From: Micromonospora sp. BL4
Lineage (GTDB): Bacteria; Actinomycetota; Actinomycetes; Mycobacteriales; Micromonosporaceae
Assembly (NCBI RefSeq): GCF_003667505.1
Contig: NZ_RCVJ01000078.1
Coordinates: forward strand, 29,575 to 93,574
DNA: 64,000 nucleotides
Direction of reading: 5' to 3'
How positions within the stretch are numbered: position 1 is the stretch's first letter; the number at the start of each line of letters is the position of its first letter. A program made the translations under genes and the position numbers. The notes beneath the pieces were generated by a model. It was not told the DNA's origin. It worked only from the letters and a program-made list of their open reading frames with translations, and did not search any database. Positions 24,688 to 33,374 of this stretch are shown here, in pieces.

Positions 24688-25887
24688 ATGGACCTGGCGA
24701 GCATCTATCGCGCGGAGTACGGCCGCTGCGTCGCCACCCTGGCCCGCATCCTCGGTGACATCAACCTCGCCGAGGAGGCGGTCCAGGACGCCTTCACCAC
24801 CGCGCTGGAGAAGTGGCAGACGCCGCCGCCGAACCCGGGCGCCTGGATCGTGACCACGGCACGCAACCGGGCCATCGACCGGCTCCGCCGCGAGTCGACC
24901 CGCGAGGCCCGGCACGCCCAGGCCCTCCTGCTGCATCAACAGGACGAGCCCAGAGAGGTGGGACCGGTGAAGGACGACCAGCTGCGACTCATCTTCACCT
25001 GCTGCCACCCGGCGCTCGCTCCCGACGCGCGCACCGCCCTCACGCTCCGCCTGCTCGGCGGCCTCGACGTGCCGGAGATCGCCCGGGCCTACCTGATCCA
25101 GGAGGCGACCGTCGCTCAGCGGATCGTGCGCGCCAAGAAGAAGATCCGGGACGCCGCCATCCCTTACCGGGTACCCGCCGAACATGAGCTGCCGGACCGG
25201 CTGCCGCCCGTGCTCACCGTGCTCTACCTGATGTTCAACGAGGGCTACGCGTCCACCGCCGGACCGCTGATCAGAACGGACCTGTGCACCGAGGCGGTCC
25301 GACTCGCCCGCGAGCTCGCCGCATTGATGCCCGACGAGCCGGAGGTCCTCGGCCTGCTCGCCCTGCTGCTGCTGACCGAGGCGCGCCGCCCCGCCCGGCT
25401 CGGCCCGACGGGCGAGCTGGTGCTGCTGGCCGACCAGGACCGGTCGCTGTGGAACCGGGTGCTCATCGCCGAGGGCCACGACCTGGTCCGCCGTTGCCTG
25501 CGGCGCGACCGGCCCGGCCCGTACCAGATCCAGGCCGCGATCAGCGCGGTGCACACCGACGGCGCCGCCACCGACTGGACCCAGGTCCTGGCACTCTACG
25601 ACCAGCTCCTCGCGCTCGCGCCGACCCCGATCGTCGCGCTCAACCGCGCGGTCGCCGTCGCCGAGGTGCACGGACCGGCGGTGGCCCTCGCCGCGTTGGA
25701 GGACGTCGAACTTCCCGGGTACCACCGGCTGCCCGCCACCCGGGCCGAACTGCTGGCCCGGCTCGGACGCGACGCTGAGGCCGGAGCCGCCTACGACCAG
25801 GCCATGGCAATGGCCACCAACGAGACCGAACGTGCCTTCCTGCGGACCCGTCGTACCGAACTCACTCGCACGAGGAGAGCATCATGA
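24688..25887 (+). CDS. ECF42-type RNA polymerase sigma factor with long C-terminal extension
   Basis: The 399-aa protein starts MDLASIYRAEYGRCVATLAR. It has region 2 (LGDINLAEEAVQDAFTTAL), the FTCCHPAL segment and region 4 (LRLLGGLDVPEIARAYLIQE). The C-terminal half of about 200 residues is helical (TPR-like, DUF6596 type): LPPVLTVLYLMFNEGY, then ALNRAVAVAEVHGPAVAL. This fusion and the DGPF neighbour define group ECF42, in which the extension is needed for activity and no anti-sigma is present. Its stop overlaps the ATG of the reductase (ATGA). Confidence 0.93.
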   Translation: MDLASIYRAEYGRCVATLARILGDINLAEEAVQDAFTTALEKWQTPPPNPGAWIVTTARNRAIDRLRRESTREARHAQALLLHQQDEPREVGPVKDDQLRLIFTCCHPALAPDARTALTLRLLGGLDVPEIARAYLIQEATVAQRIVRAKKKIRDAAIPYRVPAEHELPDRLPPVLTVLYLMFNEGYASTAGPLIRTDLCTEAVRLARELAALMPDEPEVLGLLALLLLTEARRPARLGPTGELVLLADQDRSLWNRVLIAEGHDLVRRCLRRDRPGPYQIQAAISAVHTDGAATDWTQVLALYDQLLALAPTPIVALNRAVAVAEVHGPAVALAALEDVELPGYHRLPATRAELLARLGRDAEAGAAYDQAMAMATNETERAFLRTRRTELTRTRRAS

Positions 25888-26462
25888 CCGCGACCTACAC
25901 CTTCGACGTCTTCTCCAGCCTCGACGGCTTCGGCACCAGCAGCGGAAACTGGGGCGGCTACTGGGGTAAGCAGGGTCCCGAGCTGCTCAAGCACCGCCTC
26001 GCCGTGTACGGCGAGGAGCAGCGCATGGTCTTCGGAGCCAACACGTACCGGGTGTTCGCGCAGATGCTCGCCGCGAGCACCGAGGAGTCCGAGGTCCGTG
26101 ACGCCTGGGTCACCCGGATGAGGAGCCTCCCCGCGACGGTGGTGTCGAGCACGCTCGACGGACCCCTCGACTGGCCGGACGCGACCGTCGTGAGTGGGGA
26201 CGCCGTCGAGGTCGTCGCCCGGCTCAAGGAGGAGTCCGAGGTGCCCCTGCGATCGCACGGCAGCCTGTCGATGAACCGGGCGCTGATGGCCGCCGGTCTG
26301 GTCGACCTCGTCCAGGTGACGGTCTTCCCGGTGATCACCGGTCAGACCGGTACGGAGCCGATCTTCCAGGGGGCGGCCGACTTCGACCTGGAGTTGGTGG
26401 AGAGTCGGACCCTCGACGGTCGCTCCCAGGAACTCATCTACCGGCCCACCCTGCATGTCTGA
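25884..26462 (+). CDS. dihydrofolate-reductase-family (RibD C-terminal-like) protein
   Basis: The 192-aa protein has the family start FDVFSSLDGFGTSSGNWGGY and the nucleotide-binding strand VPLRSHGSLSMNRALMAAGL, then VDLVQVTVFPVITG. Such proteins are NADPH-dependent reductases of unknown substrate, frequent in DGPF/ECF42 modules. The gene is translationally coupled to the sigma factor and ends the operon. Confidence 0.9.
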   Translation: MTATYTFDVFSSLDGFGTSSGNWGGYWGKQGPELLKHRLAVYGEEQRMVFGANTYRVFAQMLAASTEESEVRDAWVTRMRSLPATVVSSTLDGPLDWPDATVVSGDAVEVVARLKEESEVPLRSHGSLSMNRALMAAGLVDLVQVTVFPVITGQTGTEPIFQGAADFDLELVESRTLDGRSQELIYRPTLHV

Positions 26463-26535
26463 GTCCTCCGTGAACCCGTCTGGGCAGCAACCGCTGACCA
26501 GCCGCCGGCCCCCGACGCCCCGCTTCTCCTCTCCG

Positions 26536-27389
26536 TCAGGTTCCCGAAGATGAGAGCGCCTCGGCGATCATTCGGTGGCCCTGGGCTTCGAATCGCTCGT
26601 CGCCAACGTGATACGCCCAGGCCGCGGTGCCGATCGCGGCGCGAACTCGTTCGCGGTGCCACGCGCCCGGCTCGCGGGGATCGGTCCCGTACCCGTCCAG
26701 AAAGGCTGCCTCGAGGTTCGGGTTGCGGCAGAAGTCCTGGGCGGCCAGCCGGGCGAAGTCCGTGGATGCGGGACGCATCGCCGCACGGCCGAAGTCGATG
26801 ACGCCCACGACGCCGTGGTGGACGACCCAGTTCCGGGGCTGCCAGTCCCCGTGGGTGGGTACGAGGATCGCGGGCGGCGTCGGCCAGGTGGCGATTTCGG
26901 CGCGTAGTCGTTCCGCGATGGTCGCAGCGATTCGGTGTGGTCCGCTGAGCGACGCGAGTGACTTCTCGTTCTCGCGCCTTTCGTAGTCGTCGTCCGTGAC
27001 GGGAGTCTGTGCGTGTAACAAGGCCAGCAGCTCGCCCGCCTGCCGATAGGTGGAGGTGTCGTCGGCCTGCTTGCTGCCGAGCACCAGTTCACCGGGCAGG
27101 TACCGGGTGATGAGCAGCTTCGCGTCCGCGCTGCCCTGCACCAGAGTCGGTGCGCGTCCCCTGTCGGTCCATGGGCGCAACCAGTTGAGATGGGCGTGGA
27201 GCTCTCGCTGGACGTGGTGGTCGTCGTCGCCGCCAGCCTTGACGATGAATCGTGATCCGGCGTGGGTCATCTCGAGGACAGTGGTCGCCACCAAGCCCAA
27301 CTGTGGTCCCTCACGACCGTTGCGCCGGGAAGCCACTGGTCCACCAGTGCCCGCTGCTGCGGAGACAGGTTTCCGAGCGCAGATGTCAC
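26536..27389 (-). pseudogene. aminoglycoside-phosphotransferase-like kinase with a frameshift
   Basis: From GTG 27389 the N-terminus reads LSPQQRALVDQWLPGATVVR, DHSW, then leaves frame. The neighbouring frame continues GLVATTVLEMTHAGSRFIVK and carries the kinase signatures HGDWQPRNWV (Brenner loop) and GVIDFGRAAM (metal site) to the end. The join needs one extra base at the CCC run 27296-27298 (plus strand): HSW-[G]-LVATT. So a 1-base loss in a homopolymer has broken an otherwise well-preserved gene of about 285 codons. It may be a real mutation, programmed slippage or an assembly error. A TACTAT -10 box sits 6 bases before the GTG with no ribosome site, which suggests a leaderless start. The substrate is not predictable. 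Confidence 0.75.
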
Positions 27390-27611
27390 AGCCGGATAGT
27401 ACGAGGTGAACGACCGGACCGGCCGAAAAGTTGGTCGCGGGCAGGACGCCGGCGCCCACGGCTCGGCGATACGTGCCGGTCAGGCCGGCGATGTTGTTGA
27501 GCGTGCGCGTGGACAGGGCGCGGGTCGGTGGAGCGGAACGGGCAAACCGAGATGCGGTCACAGCCTGCAGGACTGCTGGCAGACTGACGCGCTCGTACCC
27601 GGAGGAGAGGC

Positions 27612-27794
27612 ACGGCAAAGCTCATCTATTCGATGACCACCTGGCTCGACGGCTACGCCAAGGCGGCCGAGGGCGACCTCGGCACCGGGACCGACGATCA
27701 GGAGGGTGCAGCTCGCCGGAGCCACATGATCAGGCATTCGCATCTGTCGGTGACAGTGCGTTCGAATCACTCACTGCGCCACCTATCGGAGTAG
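27612..27794 (+). pseudogene. remnant of a RibD/dihydrofolate-reductase-family gene
   Basis: After a good GGAGGAG site the frame reads ACG-GCA-AAG, then LIYSMTTWLDGYAKAAEGDL and GTGTDDQEG. That is the N-terminus of a DHFR-family protein whose ATG appears changed to ACG. Family character ends after about 35 residues and the frame stops at 27794. It is a degraded fragment, related to but distinct from the intact copy at 25884. Confidence 0.6.
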
Positions 27795-27954
27795 GCCGAT
27801 CGTCTGACATGTGCCGTACGATCATTCAGGCGCCTCACCAAATTGACGTAGCACTGAGCCGGAACACGTGATCCCGGCCGCCGCTATTTGCATGGGACCA
27901 TGCGAGTGATCCAAAGTGCAGCGCATCTATTAAGGCGACGCCAGTGGAGGAGCG

Positions 27955-28440
27955 ATGAGCACACGCAGCGTTCAGCATGAAGAGAGCAACTGGGGCAGTC
28001 GCTTTATCGAGGGGGCCCTCTATCCTTTCGCGCAGGTTGCAGCTCCTGGTCTCCTACTCATCCTCATGATCTGGTTCGTAACGCGAGGGTTCGCAGAGGG
28101 CGTGGGGGACGGCGTTCGGAGCTTCGCGGGCGTCTTGCTTCCGCTAATGGCCCTTACATTCCTCGTGAAGACCACGCAGGGGTCGGAGCGAGATCCAAAG
28201 TCAGGCATCATGGCTATTCCATCCTGGGCGTCGTTTCTGGCAATGCTGATAATTGCGGGCGTTACGCTGCAACTCCTTTCTGTATCAACGACGATACCGA
28301 TCGTGGAACTTGTTGTATCGGCCGCTTTCTCTATCATTACCTTCATGCGTACCTCGCGGACCCACTACGTCTCTTACTGCCTGGGGACGGTTCTGGGTGC
28401 CCTCGGCTACCTGGTGCTGTTCGGCGTACCTTCGCTGTAG
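27955..28440 (+). CDS. 4-TM membrane protein of unknown function
   Basis: The 161-aa protein starts MSTRSVQHEESNWGSRFIEG, with GGAGGAG 3 bases before the ATG. Hydrophobic segments lie at about 26-46, 58-75, 88-130 (probably two) and 140-158, with a short charged loop TTQGSERDPKSG between. Base composition is clearly lower in GC than the flanks, and codons ending in A or T are common, so it was probably acquired. It converges on the SLATT-like gene at 28633. No family recognised. Confidence 0.6.
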   Translation: MSTRSVQHEESNWGSRFIEGALYPFAQVAAPGLLLILMIWFVTRGFAEGVGDGVRSFAGVLLPLMALTFLVKTTQGSERDPKSGIMAIPSWASFLAMLIIAGVTLQLLSVSTTIPIVELVVSAAFSIITFMRTSRTHYVSYCLGTVLGALGYLVLFGVPSL

Positions 28441-28632
28441 TGACTCGCGCAGGCACCGATCGATCGACTGAGCGGATGGCGGCCCGGCTGCAACGAGGTC
28501 CTCGCAGCGCGACAACCTCAGGACAACCGTCGCCCAGCGGTTCCAACGGGCAGGGCTGGACGCTGCGATTTGGCAGGACCGTCGGCCGGGTCCGGTCACA
28601 ATCGGCCGCGTCCATCCGCGACGACGCAAGGG

Positions 28633-29196
28633 CTATTCGGCTCCTGCTCGGGAAATAGCGCTGCCGGGCTGTTGGGCGTCGCCCTGCCGTCTAAATTCGA
28701 CCCACTGCCGACTAACGTCCGCCCAAATCTGTTGCTGATCAAGAAAGAATCGATCTAGGCGCTCACGGGTGACCTGGTCCGACGGATTAGTTACGAGGAG
28801 ATAGTCGATCTCGTCACGCAAGCGGTTGAGGCGGTAGCGCGTCTCTTCCATCAGAATCCACCGCGATCGCCAGTTGTGGAACAATTCGAGTGATCCCAGC
28901 AGTGTTACCACTGCGACCATCGGCAACGCGATCGTTGCGTTGAACGGGATCTGCGGGATTCCTAGGACGACAGTCGATAAGGCGGTTAGCCCCAGCGAGA
29001 GCCCTTTGGACCATGTGGAGCGACGACGGAAGCGTGTCTTTCGCGAATCCGCCCATTCCATATCGGCCGAAACAAGCTCTCGGAAGGTCGTAAGAGCCTC
29101 CGTCAAGGGCAAGCCCGCCCGGCGGCCGGCCAGGACCAGGAGCCCTTGCTCGGAAGCTACCGTCTGTTCATTTACGCGCACGCGTTGCCGGTTCAT
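28633..29196 (-). CDS. SLATT/DUF4231-like two-TM protein
   Basis: The 187-aa protein has two adjacent TM helices (about 64-80 and 88-105) preceded by a basic stretch (RKTRFRRRSTWSKGL) and followed by WILMEETRYRLNRLRDEIDY and a soluble helical tail (LDRFFLDQQQIWADVSRQW). This layout matches the SLATT/DUF4231 domain, proposed as a membrane-perforating effector of nucleotide-signalling conflict systems. No SMODS/CD-NTase or SLOG gene is visible beside it. Composition is AT-richer than the genome. It may be a lone effector, a remnant or an uncharacterised variant. Confidence 0.7.
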   Translation of the reverse strand: MNRQRVRVNEQTVASEQGLLVLAGRRAGLPLTEALTTFRELVSADMEWADSRKTRFRRRSTWSKGLSLGLTALSTVVLGIPQIPFNATIALPMVAVVTLLGSLELFHNWRSRWILMEETRYRLNRLRDEIDYLLVTNPSDQVTRERLDRFFLDQQQIWADVSRQWVEFRRQGDAQQPGSAISRAGAE

Positions 29197-29433
29197 CGTC
29201 TAATTCAGGCAAGGCGACAGGCGTTCAGAGCGCTACTGCGGGAAATCCGACAGTTCAGGGACGAAGTTCTCGTTGGAGCCACAAGATCGAACATCCGCTC
29301 ATGCCGCAAGGTGTGCGCCGAAGAGAGACGGACGCCGAGCATGCGCGACCGCGACGAGAATGGCTGCCCGCAGTGGCAGGGCTGCTTCGAGCAGCCGAGT
29401 TGAAGACAGGGGCGGCGAGGGTGACCACCAAGA

Positions 29434-29855
29434 TTGTTCAACTGTGGGGCCGAGGGTCTCGCGCCCGGGTGGGACGGCCTCTACCGGGCGGACGGCTCTG
29501 CACGCGCGGTTGAACTGAGCGGCGGGCGCGGCTGGACGGGTTCGAGCTCTGCCCGCCGCTCGACCTGGACGCCATGTTCGAGGAGGAGCCCGACAACCTA
29601 ACCCACGTCGACATCCTTCGCGGCGCGGATGTTCTCCTAGCGAACGGTTCCGGTTACCTGTGCGGCGGTGACGGAGCCCACGGCTCTGACGGCTTCCTCG
29701 CCCGGCTGGACAAGGACCGCAATCTGATGTGGATCGTGGTGCTGACCGACTCCAACCCCTTCGAGAAAGCGGAGGCGCGTGGCTCACTGGCCAGGTTCAC
29801 CAACAACCTGGGCAACTCGGTGACGGTCGACCTCGACCATCCCGACTTCGCCTGA
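29434..29855 (+). pseudogene. orphan gene split by a frameshift
   Basis: A first segment from a possible TTG at 29434 reads LFNCGAEGLAPGWDGLYRAD, then GSARAVELSGGRGW. Near 29530 the coherent sequence jumps frame and continues LDGFELCPPLDLDAMFEEEP to NNLGNSVTVDLDHPDFA. The intact second part from ATG 29574 would give 93 residues. Both parts look like real protein (biased third positions, sensible hydropathy), and joining them gives about 140 residues. No family recognised. Confidence 0.45.
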
Positions 29856-30052
29856 GCCTCAGTCGCATCGGCAACGGGCCGGGAGCAGGCCCCGAGTGCC
29901 GGACGCTGCTGCTGGGCCATTCATCCCGTCTAGGGCGACGGCGGCGATGCGGAACGCGGGGGTCAGTGCCAACCAGATCTCGTCGGCTAGTTGCTCCCCG
30001 TCGTGCGCATCACGCGCTCATCCAAACTCATGGCGCGGTGCAGGCGTAGCCC

Positions 30053-30313
30053 TTACTCGTAGAAGCATCCGGCGTGCAGGGCGTCCGCGAACAGTTGCCA
30101 GGTCGGTTGTGCCGGGAGAGGGTGGCCGGCGCGCTTCTGGAGACGGCTTCGATCCTGTAGATACGCCGCGCATGCCTCCAGGTAGCGGTCGGTGGTCATG
30201 TTCTCGACGGCGTCTGGATCGCGGGCGACATCGTCGGCTATCCACCGAAGCCACGTAACCAGGTCGTCCAGGCTCTCGACGCGCTTCCGCGGGCGAGTGT
30301 CGTCCTCGGTCAT
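30053..30313 (-). CDS. DUF7660-like small protein
   Basis: The 86-aa acidic, soluble protein starts MTEDDTRPRKRVESLDDLVT. The pattern VESLDDLVTWLRWIADDV, ENMTTDRYLEACAAYLQD, then QPTWQLFADALHAGCFYE matches, from memory, the DUF7660 family, often found near toxin-immunity-like or accessory genes. Function unknown. It sits alone at the edge of the decayed region. Confidence 0.65.
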   Translation of the reverse strand: MTEDDTRPRKRVESLDDLVTWLRWIADDVARDPDAVENMTTDRYLEACAAYLQDRSRLQKRAGHPLPAQPTWQLFADALHAGCFYE

Positions 30314-30539
30314 TGCCGCCTTCCCTGTCTCCGTCAGTCCGCGGTCTGCGCGACGCGCGCCGCTCGGTGCCGAGCGTGTGACCGCTCGGCGTTCCTTGAT
30401 GCTCCCCGGTGCTTCCGTGATCCGCTGAGGGCTTGGCAAAGGCAGGAGGCGGCCGTCGAGACGTCGGCCACGCTCTGGGGACGAGCGGGGCGGCGGCGTG
30501 GGCGAACGCCAGGACATGATCCAAACTATCCTCCGGGTC

Positions 30540-32048
30540 ATGACTTCGATCTCACCCGACGGGCGCGGCGTCGACTCGGCCCTGGACCCGTCGGCGGAGC
30601 AGATCCGGGACATGGGTGGCCGCGCCGTCGAGTGGATCGCGGCCCACCATGACTCGATCCGGGACCTGCCGATCAGCCCGCGCACCTCCGCTGCCGTGTT
30701 GAAGGAGCTGCTCACAGAGCCGCTGCCCGCCGAGGGCCGTGACTTCGCGGACCTGCTGCGGGTCTTCCGAGAGGTGGTCGTGCCCGGCAGCCGGCACAAC
30801 GGGCATCCCCGCTTCTTCGGGTACGTCTCGGCGCCGGGTTCCGCCGTCGCCGCGGTGGCCGACCTCCTCGCGTCGACGCTGAACGCGAATGTGGTCGCGT
30901 GGCGGTCGGCACCGGCTCCGACCGAGCTGGAGCACGTGGCCATCGACTGGATCAAGGAGGCCCTCGGCTGTGACCCGGGTGCCGGAGGCCTTTTCATGAG
31001 TGGTGGCTCGATGGCCAACTTCACCGCGCTCGCCGCCGCCCGACACCGCCACTGCGGCGACGCGGTCGCCACCCACGGTATGGCCGCCCACCCGGCGCCG
31101 CTGCGCGTCTACGCCTCCACCGAGACCCACCACTCGATCCACAAGGCTGCCGCGCTGCTCGGTATCGGGCGGACCAACGTCCGCGAGATTCCGGTCGACG
31201 CCCATTTCCGAATGGACGTCGACGCCCTCGTCAGCGCCATCGCGGAGGACCGGGCCGCCGGTGCGGAACCGTTCTGTGTGGTGGCGAACGCCGGCACCGT
31301 CGTCACCGGCGCGGTCGATCCGCTGGCCGACATCGCGGTGGTCGCACGGGAGCACGGGCTCTGGATGCACGTCGACGCGTGCTACGGCGGCTTCGCGCGG
31401 CTCGCCCCCTCGGCCCGGCCGCTCTTCGACGGCTTGTCGGAGGCCGATTCGATCTCCCTCGACCCGCACAAGTGGCTCTACCTGCCTGCGGACTGCGGCT
31501 GCCTCATCTACCGCGACCCCGAGGCGGCACGGCCCGCTTTCAGCATGGACGCCCACTACACCCGGGTCATGGAGACCGAACCGGCCGAGGCCTTCGCCTT
31601 CTGGGACTACGGCCCCGACCTGTCCCGGCGATTCCGGGCGCTCAAGGTCTGGATGACGCTGGCACACGCCGGTTCGCAGACTGTCAGCGATGCGATCGAG
31701 AGCAACCTCGACTGCGCCCGTCACCTGGCCGAGCTCGTCACCGACAGTGTCGACTTCGAGCTGCTCGCCCCGGTCGAACTTTCCATCTTCTGCTTCCGTT
31801 ACCTGCCTCCGGGCGCGCGAGCCGGCTCGCGCTCGCAGGCCGATGAGGAGCACCTCGACCGCCTCAACGAACGGATCATGGTGACGCTGCAGCAGGCCGG
31901 CAGCTCGTACGTGTCGAACGCGACCATCAACGGCCGCTTCGCGCTGCGCGGATGCGTGGTCAACTACCGCACCACCCGGCGTGACATGCAGATCCTGCTC
32001 GACGACGTGCGCCGCGCCGCCGCGCAGGCGATCGAGGAGATGCGCTGA
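30540..32048 (+). CDS. PLP-dependent group II decarboxylase
   Basis: The 502-aa protein from ATG 30540 has the group II (aromatic amino acid/glutamate) decarboxylase layout: HPRFFGYVSAPGSAVAAVAD, the cofactor segment FMSGGSMANFTALAAARHRH, AGTVVTGAVDPLADI, VDACYGGFARLAP and the PLP-lysine DPHKW (Lys311). It should decarboxylate an L-amino acid, perhaps aromatic; the substrate cannot be fixed. The start is uncertain: ATG 30540 has a TATCCT box 7 bases upstream (leaderless pattern), while ATG 30516 and GTG 30498 are also in frame. Length is normal for the family. Confidence 0.88.
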   Translation: MTSISPDGRGVDSALDPSAEQIRDMGGRAVEWIAAHHDSIRDLPISPRTSAAVLKELLTEPLPAEGRDFADLLRVFREVVVPGSRHNGHPRFFGYVSAPGSAVAAVADLLASTLNANVVAWRSAPAPTELEHVAIDWIKEALGCDPGAGGLFMSGGSMANFTALAAARHRHCGDAVATHGMAAHPAPLRVYASTETHHSIHKAAALLGIGRTNVREIPVDAHFRMDVDALVSAIAEDRAAGAEPFCVVANAGTVVTGAVDPLADIAVVAREHGLWMHVDACYGGFARLAPSARPLFDGLSEADSISLDPHKWLYLPADCGCLIYRDPEAARPAFSMDAHYTRVMETEPAEAFAFWDYGPDLSRRFRALKVWMTLAHAGSQTVSDAIESNLDCARHLAELVTDSVDFELLAPVELSIFCFRYLPPGARAGSRSQADEEHLDRLNERIMVTLQQAGSSYVSNATINGRFALRGCVVNYRTTRRDMQILLDDVRRAAAQAIEEMR

Positions 32049-32063
32049 CGCCACGACCTCGGC

Positions 32064-32672
32064 TCAGCCCTCGGCTGCGGTCGCCGCGATGGCGGCGTGC
32101 GGCCGATGAGTGTCGTCGCTGAGCCGCGGCAGGCGCTCGACTTCCGTGAAGCCGGCTCGCGTCAGTCGCTCGGAGACCTCGTCGAGGGGCCAGCGATAGG
32201 CGGTCGCGACCTTGTGATCGAAGGCGTCGACCTCGTCGCCGACGAAGAGACCGAGCACCAGCGTTCCGGACGGGGCCATGGCTCGCCGGAACCGGGTGAG
32301 CACGCCGTCGAACTGCTGCGGCGGTAGGTGGATCAACGAGTACCAGGCCAGGATGCCGGTGACGGAGTGGTCGGGGATGTCCAGGTCGTCCATCGACCCG
32401 AGTTGGTACCTGCCGCTCGGGTGGGTCGCGCGCGCGTGGGCGATGAACTCGGGGACCATGTCGACACCCGTTGCGTCGACGCCCAGGGAACGAAGGTAAT
32501 CGGTGATGTGGCCAGGCCCGCAGCCGAGGTCGAGCACCGTGCCAGGTCGGCCCGCCAGATGTCGCGCGATGAAGGCGAGGTCGTCGGCGTGCACCTGCTG
32601 GCTCGTGCCGAACAGTTCGATGTAGAGCTCCGCGACGGAGGCGTACGCCTGCCGGACCTGTTCCAGTTTCAC
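32064..32672 (-). CDS. class I SAM-dependent methyltransferase
   Basis: The 202-aa protein starts at GTG 32672 (VKLEQVRQAYASVAELYIEL). It has motif I VLDLGCGPGHITDYL, motif II ATGVDMVPEF and ILAWYSLIHLPPQQF. The upstream frame is open but is a cupin remnant, so I do not include it. TATAGT stands 6 bases before the GTG with no Shine-Dalgarno sequence, so the message is probably leaderless. Substrate unknown. Confidence 0.87.
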   Translation of the reverse strand: MKLEQVRQAYASVAELYIELFGTSQQVHADDLAFIARHLAGRPGTVLDLGCGPGHITDYLRSLGVDATGVDMVPEFIAHARATHPSGRYQLGSMDDLDIPDHSVTGILAWYSLIHLPPQQFDGVLTRFRRAMAPSGTLVLGLFVGDEVDAFDHKVATAYRWPLDEVSERLTRAGFTEVERLPRLSDDTHRPHAAIAATAAEG

Positions 32673-32710
32673 CGCCTGACTATAAGAGCTCTCGGATCGG
32701 GCAGAGCCGA

Positions 32711-32891
32711 CTATCGCGGGCTCACGACGGTCAGCAAGGACGGCCGAGTCCTCGACCGCGGCCAGGGCGTGCCGCTGGGGCGGGATCGTGACGTGATCGC
32801 CGTCCCTGCCCTCCCACTCCTCGGTCGAGGTGGCGAGGCGGACGTGGCCGCGTAGCACCAGCAAGGTCGCCTCGCCCGGGCTGCCGCGGTG
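32711..32891 (-). pseudogene. cupin gene remnant
   Basis: In frame on the minus strand, HRGSPGEATLLVLRGHVRLA, EEWEGRDGDHVTIPPQRHAL and ALEDSAVL-like AAVEDSAVL form a typical cupin barrel core. Near 32735 the frame must shift by one base to give the expected ending LTVVSPR-stop (32711). The N-terminal part is not recognisable. The fragment has become fused in frame to the methyltransferase upstream region. Confidence 0.55.
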
Positions 32892-32944
32892 CGAACGGGC
32901 TGACCCGCGAAGACGGCACGTGGAAGCAGGACGACTGCCGAGGA

Positions 32945-32977
32945 TCAGGCCCCACCCAGGGAGAAGGTGGGGCCTGA
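32945..32977. terminator. intrinsic hairpin after the 43-aa ORF
   Basis: TCAGGCCCCACC (32945-32956) pairs perfectly with GGTGGGGCCTGA (32966-32977) around a 9-base loop. It lies 33 bases downstream of the stop of the small minus-strand ORF at 33010. Confidence 0.65.
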
Positions 32978-33009
32978 CGATGCGCACAAGCCGAGCGGGG
33001 AACTCCGCG

Positions 33010-33141
33010 TCACAGTTCCTTGAGCAGGTGGTACTGGGAACCCGCCCGGCTGCACTGGTAGTTGCGGTCCGTCTGCGGGCGCAGGAAGCCCGCGTGGAAT
33101 ACGCAGGCGCTGGGACTTCTGCTTCTCGTTCCGCCTGGCAT
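33010..33141 (-). CDS. 43-aa small protein of unknown function
   Basis: MPGGTRSRSPSACVFHAGFL continues to QYHLLKEL-stop. Two GGAG motifs stand upstream, one 9 bases before the ATG, and a perfect hairpin terminator follows 33 bases after the stop. So the ORF has the layout of a real gene. The peptide is basic, with two cysteines (ACVFH, YQCSRAG) and several aromatic residues. No family recognised. It could be a small regulator, a peptide precursor or a spurious ORF. Confidence 0.4.
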   Translation of the reverse strand: MPGGTRSRSPSACVFHAGFLRPQTDRNYQCSRAGSQYHLLKEL

Positions 33142-33374
33142 CTTCAGTCTCCGTTCTCCTGGTGCATTGCTTGCGTGAATGCGCCGGCGACCCCGGGCCC
33201 GAGCGCAGCCGCGCACCCCCGTCTGTCTCGTACGGATGCCACGGTCTCCCTCCCAGGTGCCTTGGTTGGCTACTGATGTCGCAGTCTCCCAGCAGGATGT
33301 TGGCTCGATGTTGGCCGAAGTGCGGAGGACGTCACCGGCTCTCGCGTCAGCGACCGAGGATCTCGACGCAGGCG

